A stretch of DNA of 64,000 bases, from contig JAKEKT010000016.1 of assembly GCA_021495925.1 (NCBI GenBank), positions 310,001 through 374,000 on the forward strand. The letters run 5' to 3'. The stretch comes from Diplodia intermedia (lineage: Eukaryota; Ascomycota; Dothideomycetes; Botryosphaeriales; Botryosphaeriaceae). The notes under the pieces were generated by a model. The model was not told the origin of the DNA. It was given only the letters and a program-made list of their open reading frames with translations, and did not search any database. A program made the translations under genes and the position numbers. Position 1 is the first letter of the stretch, and each line of letters opens with the position of its first letter. Below, piece by piece: positions 21,701 through 32,839 of the stretch.

Positions 21701-22188
21701 ATGTGGTTATCTCCAACGATCTGAAAGCATCGGCGGGCGAGCAGGCGCTGCTTCAGTATACGAGGGACGAGCGTATCCAGCTGTCGTCACGTATCAGCCA
21801 TCTGTTCTCAGGTAAGCCGGGCCTTTCCGTTTCTTCCTCCAGTTGCTAATGAGAACGTCAGTCATGGCTTCGTCAATGAAGCTTGAGTACCCATTGAACG
21901 ATGCTCTGCCGAATATAGAGCACACGCGCGATCGCTTGCTAGCTAGAATCTTCGACTTCAGAAAGAATGGGGATCCGGATGACATTGCCACGGACGAAGA
22001 CTATGAGCTGCTCTACGCGTACGGTTAGTTCAGATCATGGAGCGGCGCATACTTGGAGGACTCTTGCTGACTACTTGTGTCTCTTAGCGTTGGTCACCGG
22101 TCAGATTGCGGAGGACATTGCGTGTTTGGGACAAGACATCGAGCAGCTATATGGGGTGCTGAACGAAGACAACCTCAAACTTCAGTAA
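18795..22188 (+). CDS. ArAE_2 / BRE4-like (DUF2422 + DUF2421) membrane transporter
   Basis: Five exons, 18795-18872, 18935-20696, 20750-21811, 21862-22023 and 22088-22188, give 1,054 residues; all phases close. A Gln/Ser-rich start is followed by a first bundle of membrane helices from about residue 110 (LLKCSIAYVLGSLATFVPVL, then MMEAFMLAIMAFLYATAISF, VLGHAIVLILFCGGGLGFIG). A long cytosolic region follows. The second bundle lies at about 670-850 (IKVAFGAILYAMWSFIPETR, HWRGEWGLLSYMLVCSMTIG), interrupted near 793 by an acidic loop DDEDDDDEGG. This is the ArAE_2_N plus ArAE_2 (FUSC-like) layout of fungal putative ER or plasma-membrane exporters related to yeast Bre4, linked to brefeldin A sensitivity. 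The substrate is unknown. Confidence 0.93.
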
Positions 22189-22738
22189 GGGCGGGCAGAC
22201 GCCAGCGGAGGAACGACCGTACTTTGATTGGATAAAACGCATAGTTGCACCCCAAAATATCACGTCTTTGCCGCTACCGCCTTCTTCCACGAATCACGCT
22301 TGCTTTTATCCGGTGCAGGAACCTGCCGCGGCACGCTCAACACGCTGCCGCACTACAACGCGACGATGGAGAAGCTCGCGCGCACGGTGAGTTACTAGAG
22401 CGCGTCGAATCTGTTGGCTGGGGGTTGCGCAATCCAGCCTTCCGCTGGGCGTGGAACCGCGGACCACAACCAGCCCTTCGCCGGGCCATCGAGAAAGCGG
22501 GGAAGTGCGATTGCGAACGCATTCGAGATGACATCATCCATAGCCGAAGGCGTGCTTCCAGCCATCCACGAGGAACGCTTACACCTACAGCTTCCAACGC
22601 CTCCTGCTTATCTTTTGGACCAGCCAAAGCCCCTCCGTGTCACGCCAAGAGACGCGTGCGATTAAGACATAGACCTTGTCCAGAAAGGCACAAGCCAAAC
22701 GAGAATAACGACACGTCCTATTTTGCGTTAAGAAAGAC
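22189..22738. other. intergenic region
   Basis: A 550-bp spacer lies between two plus-strand genes. It must hold the 3' end of the transporter transcript and the promoter of the dehalogenase-like gene. No family-like ORF was found. Confidence 0.5.
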
Positions 22739-23722
22739 ATGCCTTCTTCCTCCTCGCTCGACACCAGCAAGATCCGCGCCCTGCTCTTCGACGTCTTCGG
22801 AACGTGTGTCGACTGGCGCTCGACGGTAACGACGGCGCTGTACGATCAAGCGCGCACCACGCTCAGCGACCCCACCGCCTCGCTCGCCACGGCGGTGCGC
22901 CTGCGCGCGACTGACCTCACGTGGGACGACTGGGCCCGCTTCGCCCAGGAGTGGCGTAATGAGTACAAGACATTCGTGCGCGGTGCCGCGAAAGCGCTCG
23001 AGGAGTCTGAGGGCGAGAAGAGCAGTAGACACACCGGAGAGGAAGACGGGGCACCAGCAGCAGGGGCAGCCGTCTCCTCACTGTCCCCTCCCCCCTTCAA
23101 AAGCGTGGACCAGCACCACCTCGACTCCCTCCACCACCTCCTCGACCGCTGGCAGCTCGCCGGCCTCTGGACCCCCGCCCAAGTAGGCCGTCTCAGCCTC
23201 GTATGGCACCGCCTCGCGCCCTGGCCCGACGCCCCCACCGGCATCCAGGCGCTGGGCGCCGTCGAGAAGGCCGGAGGAGGAGGCGGCCGCACCAACTTGG
23301 TCACGGCGACGCTGAGCAACGGCAACACCGCCCTCCTGCGCGACCTCGCCGCCCACGCCCGTCTGCCCTTCGCCCGCATTTTCAGCGCAGAAGACTTCAG
23401 CGCGTACAAGCCGCATCCGAAGACGTACCTCGGCGCCGCGGCCCGGCTCGGGTTGCGGCCCGATGAGTGCGCGCTCGTGGCGGCGCACCTGGGCGATCTG
23501 AAGGCCGCAAAGGCGTGCGGGTTGGGCACGGTGTATGTGGAGAGGTTGGCCGAGGAGGAATGGGAGGGCGAGGAGGTGAAGAAGGCGAGGGACGACGGGT
23601 GGGTGGGGCTGTGGGTGGGAGAGGGGGAGGGTGGGTTTGTGAAGGTGGCGGAAGCGTTTGGGAAGGCTACTGTTGCTGATGCGGTGGGGGAGGGGTCGGC
23701 GAGTGAGACGAAAAGGGACTGA
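22739..23722 (+). CDS. Haloacid dehalogenase type II-like hydrolase (HAD superfamily)
   Basis: A single exon of 327 residues. HAD motif I is LLFDVFGTCVDW with the nucleophile Asp at about residue 18. Motif II is TATLSNGN, motif III is YKPHPKTYLGAA and motif IV region is AAHLGDLKAAKACGLGTVYV. This is the (S)-2-haloacid dehalogenase pattern, which removes halide from 2-haloalkanoates; many fungal members have untested substrates. Two inserts make it longer than bacterial enzymes (about 230 residues): a Glu/Gly/Ala stretch near 85-115 and the Gly/Glu-rich tail after about 265 (EEEWEGEEVKKARDDGWVGL). The reading frame runs into a purine-rich repeat just before the stop. Confidence 0.9.
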   Translation: MPSSSSLDTSKIRALLFDVFGTCVDWRSTVTTALYDQARTTLSDPTASLATAVRLRATDLTWDDWARFAQEWRNEYKTFVRGAAKALEESEGEKSSRHTGEEDGAPAAGAAVSSLSPPPFKSVDQHHLDSLHHLLDRWQLAGLWTPAQVGRLSLVWHRLAPWPDAPTGIQALGAVEKAGGGGGRTNLVTATLSNGNTALLRDLAAHARLPFARIFSAEDFSAYKPHPKTYLGAAARLGLRPDECALVAAHLGDLKAAKACGLGTVYVERLAEEEWEGEEVKKARDDGWVGLWVGEGEGGFVKVAEAFGKATVADAVGEGSASETKRD

Positions 23723-23905
23723 CTGAGTGAAACGAGTGAGATGGAAAGTGGTCGAGTGAGTTTTGGGAGCGAGTGAAACGATAAGAGAGTGGGTGAAATG
23801 GAAAGTGAACGAGTTGGAAACAATGGACTGCCTGAGATGAGTGAGACTGAAAGTGGGTGTTCATTGAGGAGTGGGCGAGTGAGCCCGGAAGTCGGGGAGC
23901 GGGTG
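23695..23905 (+). repeat. imperfect GAGTGA purine-rich repeat
   Basis: The tract is built of loosely repeated units such as GAGTGAGACG, GAGTGAAACG and GAGTGAGATGGAAAGTG, with almost no C or T on the plus strand. It covers the last codons of the HAD-like gene and its 3' flank. The minus strand therefore shows a long artefactual Ser/Leu-rich frame. Confidence 0.65.
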
Positions 23906-26049
23906 GGTGGACGATGGGACATTCGCGAAGATAAGAACACCTTTTAGTTGTAGGAGATGCAGCAACAACTTACTTGCGGCTGTACAAATCCTCGGCCTCA
24001 TCGCTCCTATCGAGTATGGAAAGGTCGATGGACGGAGGCGCTGTCGATCCAATAGCGACGCTCGTAGAGTCAGCCTTTGTTTTGTTTTTTTAGCATTGTT
24101 GTTCATCAGATGCGAGGCTTGATTTCGCCCGTTGCGAATTATAACAAGAGGGGATAGCCCTCATTGGCTAGTCAACAAGTGTTTATTCCGGGAAATGGAC
24201 GCGGCCATGCCCTTCATTACTTGCCTCGAGCATCGCACACGGCGTCTGTGATAGTATGCCGCCTCTGCTCCTCATATTGATGCGCCAAAAGATTTGTTGA
24301 GAGCGTTGCTCCATCAGTGGATCCCCTCGCGCATCGATGGTGTAGGCATGAAGTAGGGCCTATAGCCAGACGGAACGTGCGCCATATAGGCATTGCTGCA
24401 ATCAAGAATAGATTGCGGCACGTGGAGCAGGCAGTGCGCAGATCATATAGCGCATGGGCGCAGGGGAATACTAATCGTCAACCAGTGCGTGTAAGCGTCA
24501 AGATGCGCCTCGTCGGGAAGGTGGCATGGCAATATCGCGGTCCGAGAGCGCAGGGTCCGCGTCGTCATGGCGCGAAAGTGAGCGATGTGCAGACCGTAAG
24601 CGGTACCTGCTCCCGCGAGATTTTATTTGTTCTCCTCTCCTCTTGCTCCTTTGGTGTGGAGCGGAGCCTAGCACGATAGCGAATGCGCGCTTTTTTCCTC
24701 TCCCGATCCCTCCTGCTGGGACCCGGCTGATGTACTCGGTGCCTGGCTGCTGGGGCCCTCGGCGCAAAGGAAGTTTGAGATGATCGGCCTCATGCTGAAT
24801 GTGCACGCGGACGGGGCTGTTCCTGCCGTATATGACGGGAGCCCCTCAAACACTTGCCGTTAAGAGCATGTACGGCCCTCCCCCATAAAAGATCACCGCC
24901 GGCGTTGCCTCTTTCACCCGGCTCTGCCGTCGCACCACCAAAGTCAAAAAGAGAAAAGAGGAGAAGAGAGGACGATAAACCGGCAAGGCCCGGGGCGGCC
25001 TTTCTGCTCCATCACGAGGGCCACGGAGGAGGGCCAGCTGGGGCGGGTAGGACCGAAAGCGGAAGCGACGTCGTTGGACGTCTGGTGAAGGTGTGGAGAA
25101 GCACGGATCCGTCGCGGCGGGACGTGTGCGGTGGCGGCAAGATGGACCGTCTCGGCAACCCCGATGCCTTCTTCTCTGTGCCTCTTCGTTCCAGGCCTTG
25201 GCTGTTGCCGCGCCGGCAGCGTCCATGCGGCGGGACGCGCTTGCGCCTCGCTGATCAAATCCTGCCTTCTGCACTCCTATTGGCCGTCGGGCCTTTGATT
25301 TGCTGAATGCTTTTTATGCTGCGATTGGCCGTGCTGCAAAGGTGCGGGACCGCGCCGCCGCCCGCCGCCGTCCGCGGCGCATCATCCGCCGCGCTCCAAG
25401 TGCCAGGGTGTGCCAGGGTGCCAGTGCCAGGCTGCCAGGGTGTCGGCTTCGGGCTTAGCGCGCGCGGCGCATGTCCATCCGGATGGACCATCTCGACCCC
25501 GGGTGGCTTCCGGGCCAGTCGTGGCACCATGTTGTGCCGACGACTGTCTCGCTACGCTCGAGCCCTCTATTCTCACTACCTGTTGCAACCTGCCCCGTTA
25601 TACCCCGCTCCCTCGTAGCAGCGCCGGCAGAGAAAACCAGACGGGGGGAAAGACGCCTCGACACGGTCCAGCAAAATAGATGCCTTTCTCCATCGAGTAC
25701 TTGATCGTCGTCGGCCGTGTTTGCATGCCCGTGGTGCGTCGTGCATCTGTTGGCCCGCCCAGCATCGACCAAAAGACGCAAATCCCCTCTGCTTTGCCGC
25801 AGCTCAAGCCTCCAATCAAAGCACTCTAAGCTCAAGTCTCGTTCTGCCGACGGGAAAGGAAACGAAAATGGCAAAGGCAAGCGGGTCCCGCCACACGAGC
25901 TCCATCTCGAAGAAGCGTTTTGCGTGCCGTGCGGATAGCATCTGCCGACGGGTGACCTGGGGCCCGTTGTCTAACCGCAGTCTGTCTATATTCGATGCAA
26001 GCTGGAAGTCCAGGTACAAGCATGGGAGTAACACCCTTCAGGCCATGCG
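23906..26049. other. gene-free region between convergent genes
   Basis: About 2.1 kb separates the 3' ends of the HAD-like gene and the N-acetyltransferase gene. It includes a short TGCCAGGG tandem repeat. I found no coding frame or RNA gene I can support. Confidence 0.45.
25400..25442 (+). repeat. TGCCAGGG minisatellite
   Basis: Four to five imperfect units of GTGCCAGGG/GCTGCCAGGG lie in tandem over about 43 bp. It is non-coding. Confidence 0.65.
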
Positions 26050-27127
26050 TTACCCCACATCTGCAGACCCCTCAATCGTCATCCCGGCGTCGTAGTTCCC
26101 TTGATTCGGTACTAGTTCCGAGACCCTTCCCCTAATGCCAGCTTGCTCTTCCTCGGTCAAGGTCATCCCGAATACGTCGCGCAGCGCCTCGAGCCGCTCG
26201 GGTTCAGACTTACACGAGCGGACGAGCCGCGTCTTCCCTCCCAGATTCTCCTTGACGTCGCCGTTCACGAGCATCAGCTTCCCGTAAATCTCCCCCGTCT
26301 CGGCCGAGCCGCCGCCCTCACGGTCCCGGCGCAGGAACTTGACGACCAGCGGCGTGAACGTCTGGAAGCTCTGCGGGCACCTGCTGGTGTAGTAGTTTAG
26401 CACCTCGAAGTCCTGGTGCAGGAACTCGGTCTCGGTGAAGCAGAAGAACGAGTTCCAGCCCTGGTCGGCGCCGTTGCGGTACTGGTAGATCCATGTCGCG
26501 GGCTTCTCGGCCGACGTGTTGGTCGCGTTGTCGATGTGCTCGCGCGAGAGGCGGATCTGCTGCGGCCCAATGTTCTGCGAGACGTGGTTCTCGACCAGCG
26601 GTACGGGCTGTCGCATCTGATCGCCACCGAAGCCTGTATCAGACACCCACTTGGTCCCGTCGGCGAGAGTGATGATGTTCACGACATGCACCCTGGATTG
26701 GATGCGATTAGACAAGGCCCTTCTTGCGTTGATTGTTAAAAGGAAGCAATGGAACGCACCATCCCATGTAGTCGCCAAAAGGGACGCCGTTCTTGCGCGG
26801 TCTGGCCCGGGCTCCTGTCAGATAGACCTGGAACCCTAGGACCCGCAACACGTTATTGAAGAATATGCTGTGCTCCATGCAGTAGCCCCCACGTCCATTG
26901 GACAGGAATTTGCCAAGGATCTCGTGTGGATCCAGGGAGACGTTGACATCGCTTGCATAGTGTAGGGATAGATTCTCGTACGGGAGGGTTGAGATGTGAT
27001 GGACATGCAGGGCCGTCAGGAATGCGAGATCCCGGGCAGGGTTCTTGTCCCGTCGGAATTTCCGGGGCAGTCGAATGTGATCTAGGTAGCGATCAAGCTC
27101 GTCGGGGGTCAACACGGTGGAAGCCAT
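26050..27127 (-). CDS. Arylamine N-acetyltransferase (NAT)
   Basis: Two exons, 26760-27127 (ATG at 27127) and 26050-26692, give 336 residues. The intron has GTGCGT and CCAG ends, and the junction makes DYMGW|VHVVNI. The catalytic triad is visible: Cys83 in RGGYCMEHS, His125 in GWVHVVNI and Asp141 in WVSDTGFGG, in the order and spacing of NAT enzymes. NATs transfer an acyl group from acetyl-CoA (some fungal ones prefer malonyl- or propionyl-CoA) to arylamines, for example in detoxifying plant benzoxazolinone products. The gene is divergent from an acyl-CoA synthetase gene about 1 kb away. Length exceeds bacterial NATs (about 280), as in other fungi. Confidence 0.93.
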
Positions 27128-27605
27128 GCAGTGATGCCAGAGCAGGCTGCAATAATGGGGTTGGGATTGCCCAAGTCGGCGTAGATGTAGAGACGGCGTG
27201 GATGGGCGAAGATGCAAAGTCAAGTCGTGGAGTGATTGGATGAGTCAGACAAGCCGGCGGGCGGTGGGACAGGGTTGGGTGCTGCCTGCGCATGGCTGCC
27301 GGCCCCAACCCATCTGCACCCATTGTCAAGCTGTTTCTGGCGCTGAGGACGTGTTCCACTGACAAAACGGGCCGAACGCAGCCCTCTCCCTCAACCCGCT
27401 TGTGGCTGGGAGCGCATGCGAGAGCAACGGCAGATGCCGCGGGTTGATGTGTAGTTGTGTAATGGCGAGTCTCGGGGTGTGACGCACGGCAATCGTCTCC
27501 ACGAACCGGCCATCAGCGGCGCGTTGCTTCGCCCGCCCACCCGCTAGCGGGCCAGAGCGGCCAATGGCATGCGTGTCGGAGGCTTGACCGAGCCCGGAGA
27601 AATTG
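27128..27605. promoter_or_regulatory. promoter region of the NAT gene
   Basis: Upstream DNA of the N-acetyltransferase gene, ending at repeat copy B. No TATA box or gene is evident. Confidence 0.45.
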
Positions 27606-27796
27606 CACGCCCGCGTTTACCCTGCACAAACACTGCATTATCAAGTTGGTGTAGGCAGTTGAATCCAAGCTCCGCACGTAAATATGTGCATTGAAAATGT
27701 ACATTTACGTCCGGATTTTGCAGGCAACTGCCCATCCGGTGGGGGATTTTTTCATGAGGCAGATGCGGGTAGGCAGTTTCTTTTGTCACCGCCGTG
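27606..27796 (-). mobile_element. foldback repeat copy B (MITE-like)
   Basis: This 191-bp element is homologous to 8,521-8,706 in inverted orientation. Its right end (plus strand) is TGTCACCGCCGTG, whose complement CACGGCGGTGACA matches the copy A terminal repeat with one G missing. The left end (CACGCCCGCG) is more decayed. Its core is a large imperfect hairpin: arms at 27,654-27,685 and 27,701-27,732 share GGCAGTTG, TCCG and ACGTAAAT around a 15-nt loop. It sits between two divergent genes and has no coding capacity. Confidence 0.68.
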
Positions 27797-28115
27797 TCAG
27801 CGGGGGCGGAGACTCAGGTGCGGGGAATGCCCAGAGCCTCAACTACTCCTCGGCTCCATGCGCCTGCCCTGCCGTAGGCCCGACAACACTCGTCAATACT
27901 TTTTAACTTTCCTTGTCCGCGAACCATCTGCTTCCGCGACTCCTCTTGTGAGCCCGGATATTGCTGCCGACCAAACAGATTCGCATTTTGCCCTCAGCCA
28001 CCCACTCTAGCTGCCCCCTCGCCTCCTGCGCCAACCCCCTGCACCCAGCCGTCCTGCCGCTTGCCCCGTTTCATCTCGCGCCATCCACCCAGAGCGGCCG
28101 TTTCGCTGCCACACC
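27797..28115. promoter_or_regulatory. promoter region of the acyl-CoA synthetase gene
   Basis: This 319-bp stretch between repeat copy B and the synthetase start codon is C/T-rich on the plus strand near the ATG (CCTCGCCTCC, CCCCGTTTCATCTCG), typical of fungal leaders. Confidence 0.45.
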
Positions 28116-30458
28116 ATGGATGCTCGTCACCCACAAGATGACGTCCACCACGCCTCACTGCGCGATCCAGAAGCATTCTGGACCGCCCAGGCCGCTCAGC
28201 TGCATTGGAACACCCCGCCGTCGCGTGCCCTCGATCTTGTCACCAAGAATTTACCTGGTATTGGCGTGCAGCACCCGCATTGGTCCTGGTTCCCCGATGG
28301 TGAGATGAACATTACCTACAACTGCATTGACCGCCACGTGCTTGCCGGAAATGGCAACTTTGCTGCCATCGCCTGGGACTCGCCCGTTTCGGGGTCCAAG
28401 CAGAGCATTACATACCAGCAGTTGCTGGACGAGGTTGAGATTCTGGCTGGCGTTCTGAGAGAAGAGGGAGTCGGGAAGGGTGATGTTGCTCTTATCTACA
28501 GTGAGTGTCTTGCTTCCTTTGGTATTAGTACTCGCCAACAGAGTGATCGAGAAGCTGACCGCGTCTAGTGCCCATGATACCCGCAGCATTGTTTGCTATG
28601 CTCGCTGTTGCGAGACTAGGAGCCGTTCATGCTGTCGTTTTCGGCGGCTTTTCCTCTGGCTCTCTGGCGCAGAGAATAGAGGCATCAAAACCGAGCGCGA
28701 TTTTAACTGCTTCCTGTGGAATTGAGGGCGCCAAAGGTCCACTTGGCTATCAAAAACTCGTCCAAGAAGCCGTCCAGAAAAGCAGCTTCAAGCCCCCCAA
28801 GACCATCATCTGGCAGCGTGACCAGCTCCGCTGGGACCCAGTAGCCAAGGAGAACGGGGAGAGAAACTGGCAAAGAATCGTGAAGAGTGGTAGAAACAGA
28901 GGCGTCAGGGCGGGGCCTGTCCCGGTAAAATCGACCGACGGCCTATACATTATCTACACGAGTGGTAAGTCACCGGATAGAATTAGCCTGAATACTGGAT
29001 TGAATCGTCTGTACAGGCACTACTGGTCTTCCCAAAGGAGTCCTCCGGGATGTCGGCGGCCATGCCGTCGGCCTCAATTTTTCCATGCGATACATGTTCG
29101 GCCTCGGACGTCCCGGCGATGTGATGTTCTGTGCATCGGACATTGGATGGGTGGTCGGACATTCATACATCGTCTACGGACCTTTACTCGCCGGAGCGAC
29201 AACTGTCGTTTTCGAGGGTAAACCAATCGGCACGCCGGATGCCGGCACTTTCTGGCGAATCGTCGAAGAGTACAAGGTAAAGACCATGTTCACCGCCCCA
29301 ACAGCCCTGCGGGCGATCCGGAGAGAAGACGGGGATAACATCTTCTTCGAGAAAACCGGCGCACGTGGTGGACTGAAAAGTTTGACCGCACTGTTCCTGG
29401 CGGGCGAGCGGAGCGAACCGAGCATTGTGACCATGTACCAGCGGCTCCTGGATAAACACTGCGCTCCCAACGCAATCGTCAATGACAACTGGTGGAGCTC
29501 CGAGTCCGGCTCGCCAATTTCGGGGCTCGCTTTGAATGCAGCAGCTGGAAGGGATTTTAACGCTGTGGAGAGCCCGAAGCCGCCGCCGATCAAGGCAGGG
29601 TCCGCGGGTAAACCGATGCCTGGCTTTAATGTCAAGGTTGTCGACGACGACGGCAATGAGGTCAACCAGGGCACCATGGGCAACATTGTGCTCGGGATTC
29701 CTCTTGCGCCCACCGGAATGACCACGCTGTGGCAGGACGAGGAGCGGTTTTACAAAGGGTACATGAAGAGATTCGGCGGCCGCTGGATCGACACCGGTGA
29801 CGCGGGCATGCTTGACAACGACGGATACGTGCATGTCATGTCGAGGTCGGATGATGTAAGTGCTTGTCTGCTGTGGCAGTCGAGATCCGCTGCTGACACT
29901 GGGCAAGATTATCAACGTTGCAGCTCACCGTTTCAGCACTGGTAAGTCCCTGACAGGCGGCGCTCAGACTCGGTTCGTCACGACTGACAGGCTTGGCGGC
30001 CAACAGGCGCGATCGAGCAGGCGATCACATCGCATCCCGGCGTGGCGGAAGCGTGCGTGGTTGGGATTCCCGACGCGCTGAAGGGCCATCTGCCGTTCGC
30101 GTTCGTCACGCTCGCGACCCACGAGCACCCGGGGCCGGCGCTGCCCGACCAGCAGCTGTTCCAAGAGGTGCAGGGCTCGGTTCGCGAGCAGATCGGGTCA
30201 ATTGCCAGTCTCGGCGGGATGATCCAGGGCAAGGGCATGATCCCGAAGACACGGAGCGGCAAGACACTGCGGCGGGTGCTGCGCGAGCTCGTGGAGAACG
30301 CGGTGCACGGCGAGGTGGACAGGGAGGTGCAGGTGCCGGCCACGGTCGAGGACGCGACGGTGGTCGAGGTCGCGAGACTTCTGGTCAAGGAATATTTTGC
30401 GGCCAAGGGCAGGGGCGCGCACCGAGCGGTGGAAGCGAGAGCGAGGCCGAAACTGTAG
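28116..30458 (+). CDS. Acetyl/propionyl-CoA synthetase-like enzyme (ACSS3/PrpE type)
   Basis: Five exons, 28116-28500, 28569-28964, 29017-29855, 29908-29941 (34 nt) and 30007-30458, give 701 residues; all phases close. It is an adenylate-forming enzyme that makes an acyl-CoA from a short carboxylate, ATP and CoA. Evidence in order: N-terminal ACS region with HPHWSWFPDGEMNITYNCID, the AMP-binding P-loop YTSGTTGLPKG at about 257-267 spanning an exon junction, NDNWWSSESGSPI, GRWIDTGDAG, and the C-terminal lysine motif PKTRSGKTLRR. The length is right for acetyl- or propionyl-CoA synthetases. The substrate cannot be fixed by eye, and a propionate preference is only a guess. No clear mitochondrial presequence is seen. 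Confidence 0.93.
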
Positions 30459-32039
30459 GCGGTTGGAGAGCAGGAGGCGGGCGTGAGGCATGTTCCGCCG
30501 AAGAGGGAAGCTGGCGCTTGCGCCATGATAATTTGACACGGTTCGTACGAGAGCGTTGTTCTGGCGGGAGAGTCATCAAACGGCGTGTTTAGTGAGCAGG
30601 ACGAAGCGCATTACCCAAGAGATGATTGCTCGCGCGCACGCCCGCCATCTGGACGGCGGCCCGCTCCCCGCTCGGAAATCAGAGCAATAAGAGCAGTAAT
30701 TGCTGCTGGGGCGTGCTGCTATTAACGGGGCGGGAGGGAGGGTATCACGTGCGGCGGGCAGCTCAGTGTCGCGCAGCTGCAGCGTCGCGCCACTGGGGGC
30801 GAGCCCGACGGCTAGGGTGGCGGTTCCGGCAAGGTGGTTGCTGGCTAGTCGGACAATTTCGAGTCAGCGCGGTTGCGAGCTGCCTCTGCTGCGCTGGGAC
30901 GTGCTACGAATCAGCACGCCTGGCGGGCGTCGGCCCGCGTGCGGCCTCGTCGGGGAAGCGCTGCCTGCGCTCCCTGCTGCTGCTCGCTGCGGCCTAGCGC
31001 ATCCCGGGCCTTTGATTAAGGTGCTCCAGCGCGCGCTCTGGGGAATAGGTGGGGTCTGTCCTCTTTATTTGCAGGGCCTGCAGCTCCTCATTTCAGCGAG
31101 AGTCATGGCCTGGCAAACGGGCCGTGGGCTCCCCATCCGCAGGCGCGCGCACCCAACGGCGCAACGCGCAACGGCGAATGAATGTCAAACAGCGGCCGCG
31201 AACGCCCTGAGCGGCCATGTGTGCGCGCGGCCACGACTCGCGCCCAGCTGATCTCCCGGCCGGAATCGAGCGCGCTGCTGCGCTGCTGCCCGCCTGGCCT
31301 GGCTCCGGAGGGATCAAGACGCCTGCGTCGGCTCGGAGCCACGACGCTTAGTGTGCTCCCAGTCCGCCAGTGCCTCGCCGGGCCAATGGCCACGGCCTTC
31401 TTCTACTCCACTCTTGCACCGCTGCCCATCCCATCCTCCTTTCGAAAATTCTCCTCGCGCAGTGGCCAGTGCGAGCGAGCAATGCCCGCGCGCCCGCAGC
31501 CCTGACACCCACCAGCTCCCGCACCCTTAGCACCAGCCCATTCACGTGTGTCGCTAGCCCAGATCTCCCTCCCAGCCAGCAGCACCACACGCCCATCACC
31601 CACTCCCAGCCGACCTCGCACAGGGCCCAAAGGTCGTACTTACACGCCACCGCTCCTCACCTTCGTTTCACCCTCCCCCCCGAGAGCCTCCCTCGTTGCT
31701 CAATTGCTCCCCCAGAACGCCAAAGGAGCCCGGCCGACCAGCGGAGACCGCGCCGTGTTACCAGCAAATCGCCCTCGCGCCCAACCTCACCGCAGCGCTG
31801 CCCCTCGTTGCACGCCGCAACGCACGACGAAGCGCCTCCTCCCACACGTGGCCGCCCGACTAGTCCCGTAGCTGCCGCCGCTGCATCCCCGACCGACGAG
31901 AGACGCAAGGCATCTCGCAGCCCGTCGCCAGTAAATACCCGCCGGCAGCCCGACTCCGCCTGCCCCAAGTCCAGGCCCGACTCCATCGCCGCGACCCTCC
32001 AGCCAAGCTCCCCGACGCGCACCGCAGCACGCAGCCACC
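30459..32039. other. gene-free region including the ras promoter and leader
   Basis: About 1.6 kb of GC-rich DNA lies between two plus-strand genes. The last 500 bp are strongly C-rich on the plus strand (many CCC and CTCCC tracts), as in long fungal 5' leaders. ORFs here have no family resemblance. Confidence 0.5.
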
Positions 32040-32839
32040 ATGGCGGGGAAGATGACCTTGTACAAGCTGGTGGTGCTGGGTGACGGAGGCGTGGGAAAGA
32101 CCGCGTTAACCATCCAGGTAGGGAGCTCGCCGCCCCCGCCCCAAGCAAGCCCCGACCCTGCTAACCACGCCATCCGCAGCTCTGCCTCAACCACTTCGTC
32201 GAGACTTATGACCCGACCATCGAAGACTCGTACCGCAAGCAGGTGCAGATCGACGGCCAGTCATGCATGCTGGAGGTGCTAGATACCGCAGGCCAGGAGG
32301 AGTACACGGCACTGCGGGACCAGTGGATAAGAGACGGCGAGGGGTTTGTCTTGGTCTACAGCATCTCCTCGCGCTCGTCGTTCGCACGCATACAGAAGTT
32401 CCACCATCAGATACAACGCGTTAAGGAGTCCGCTCTCTCCAGCTCCCCCACCTACCCTGGCTCCCCCCTCAGCTCGACGTCCGCCGGCTCGGGATCCTTC
32501 GGCCCCTCGCCCATCATGCTCGTCGGCAACAAGTGCGACCGCGTCACGGAGCGCGAGGTCTCCACCCAGGAGGGCAGCGCACTAGCTCGGGACCTTGGCT
32601 GCGACTTTGTCGAGGCATCCGCGAAAAATTGCGTCAACGTCGAGAAGGCCTTCTACGACGTTGTGCGCCAGCTCCGTCGCCAACGTCAGCAGGCCGGCAG
32701 GAACTCCAAGAGCTCTGACCCGAAGGGAGGTAAGGGCGCCCGTACGCCCACCACCGGCCCCCGAGGGGACCGCCGCTACAGGGACGACAAGGGCGGCAGA
32801 GGAGGAAAAGATCACAAGCCCAAGTGCGTCATCCTCTAA
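32040..32839 (+). CDS. ras2: Ras-family small GTPase (Ras-2/RasB type)
   Basis: Two exons, 32040-32117 and 32180-32839, give 245 residues. G boxes seen: GDGGVGKT (14-21), the effector region YDPTIEDSYRKQV, DTAGQEEY (G3), NKCD (G4) and EASAKN (G5). Between the second half of the fold and G4 lies an insertion rich in Ser/Pro/Gly (SALSSSPTYPGSPLSSTS) that Ha-Ras lacks. The hypervariable tail is Lys/Arg/Gly-rich and ends with the CAAX box CVIL; the terminal Leu favours geranylgeranylation. The start MAGKMTLYKLVVLGDGG and overall layout are those of filamentous-fungal Ras-2/RasB, which control hyphal growth and development from membranes. Confidence 0.97.

Noticed and set aside
22846..23940. 364-residue minus-strand Ser/Leu-rich frame
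   Set aside because: It is produced by the purine repeat and the antisense of the HAD-like gene.
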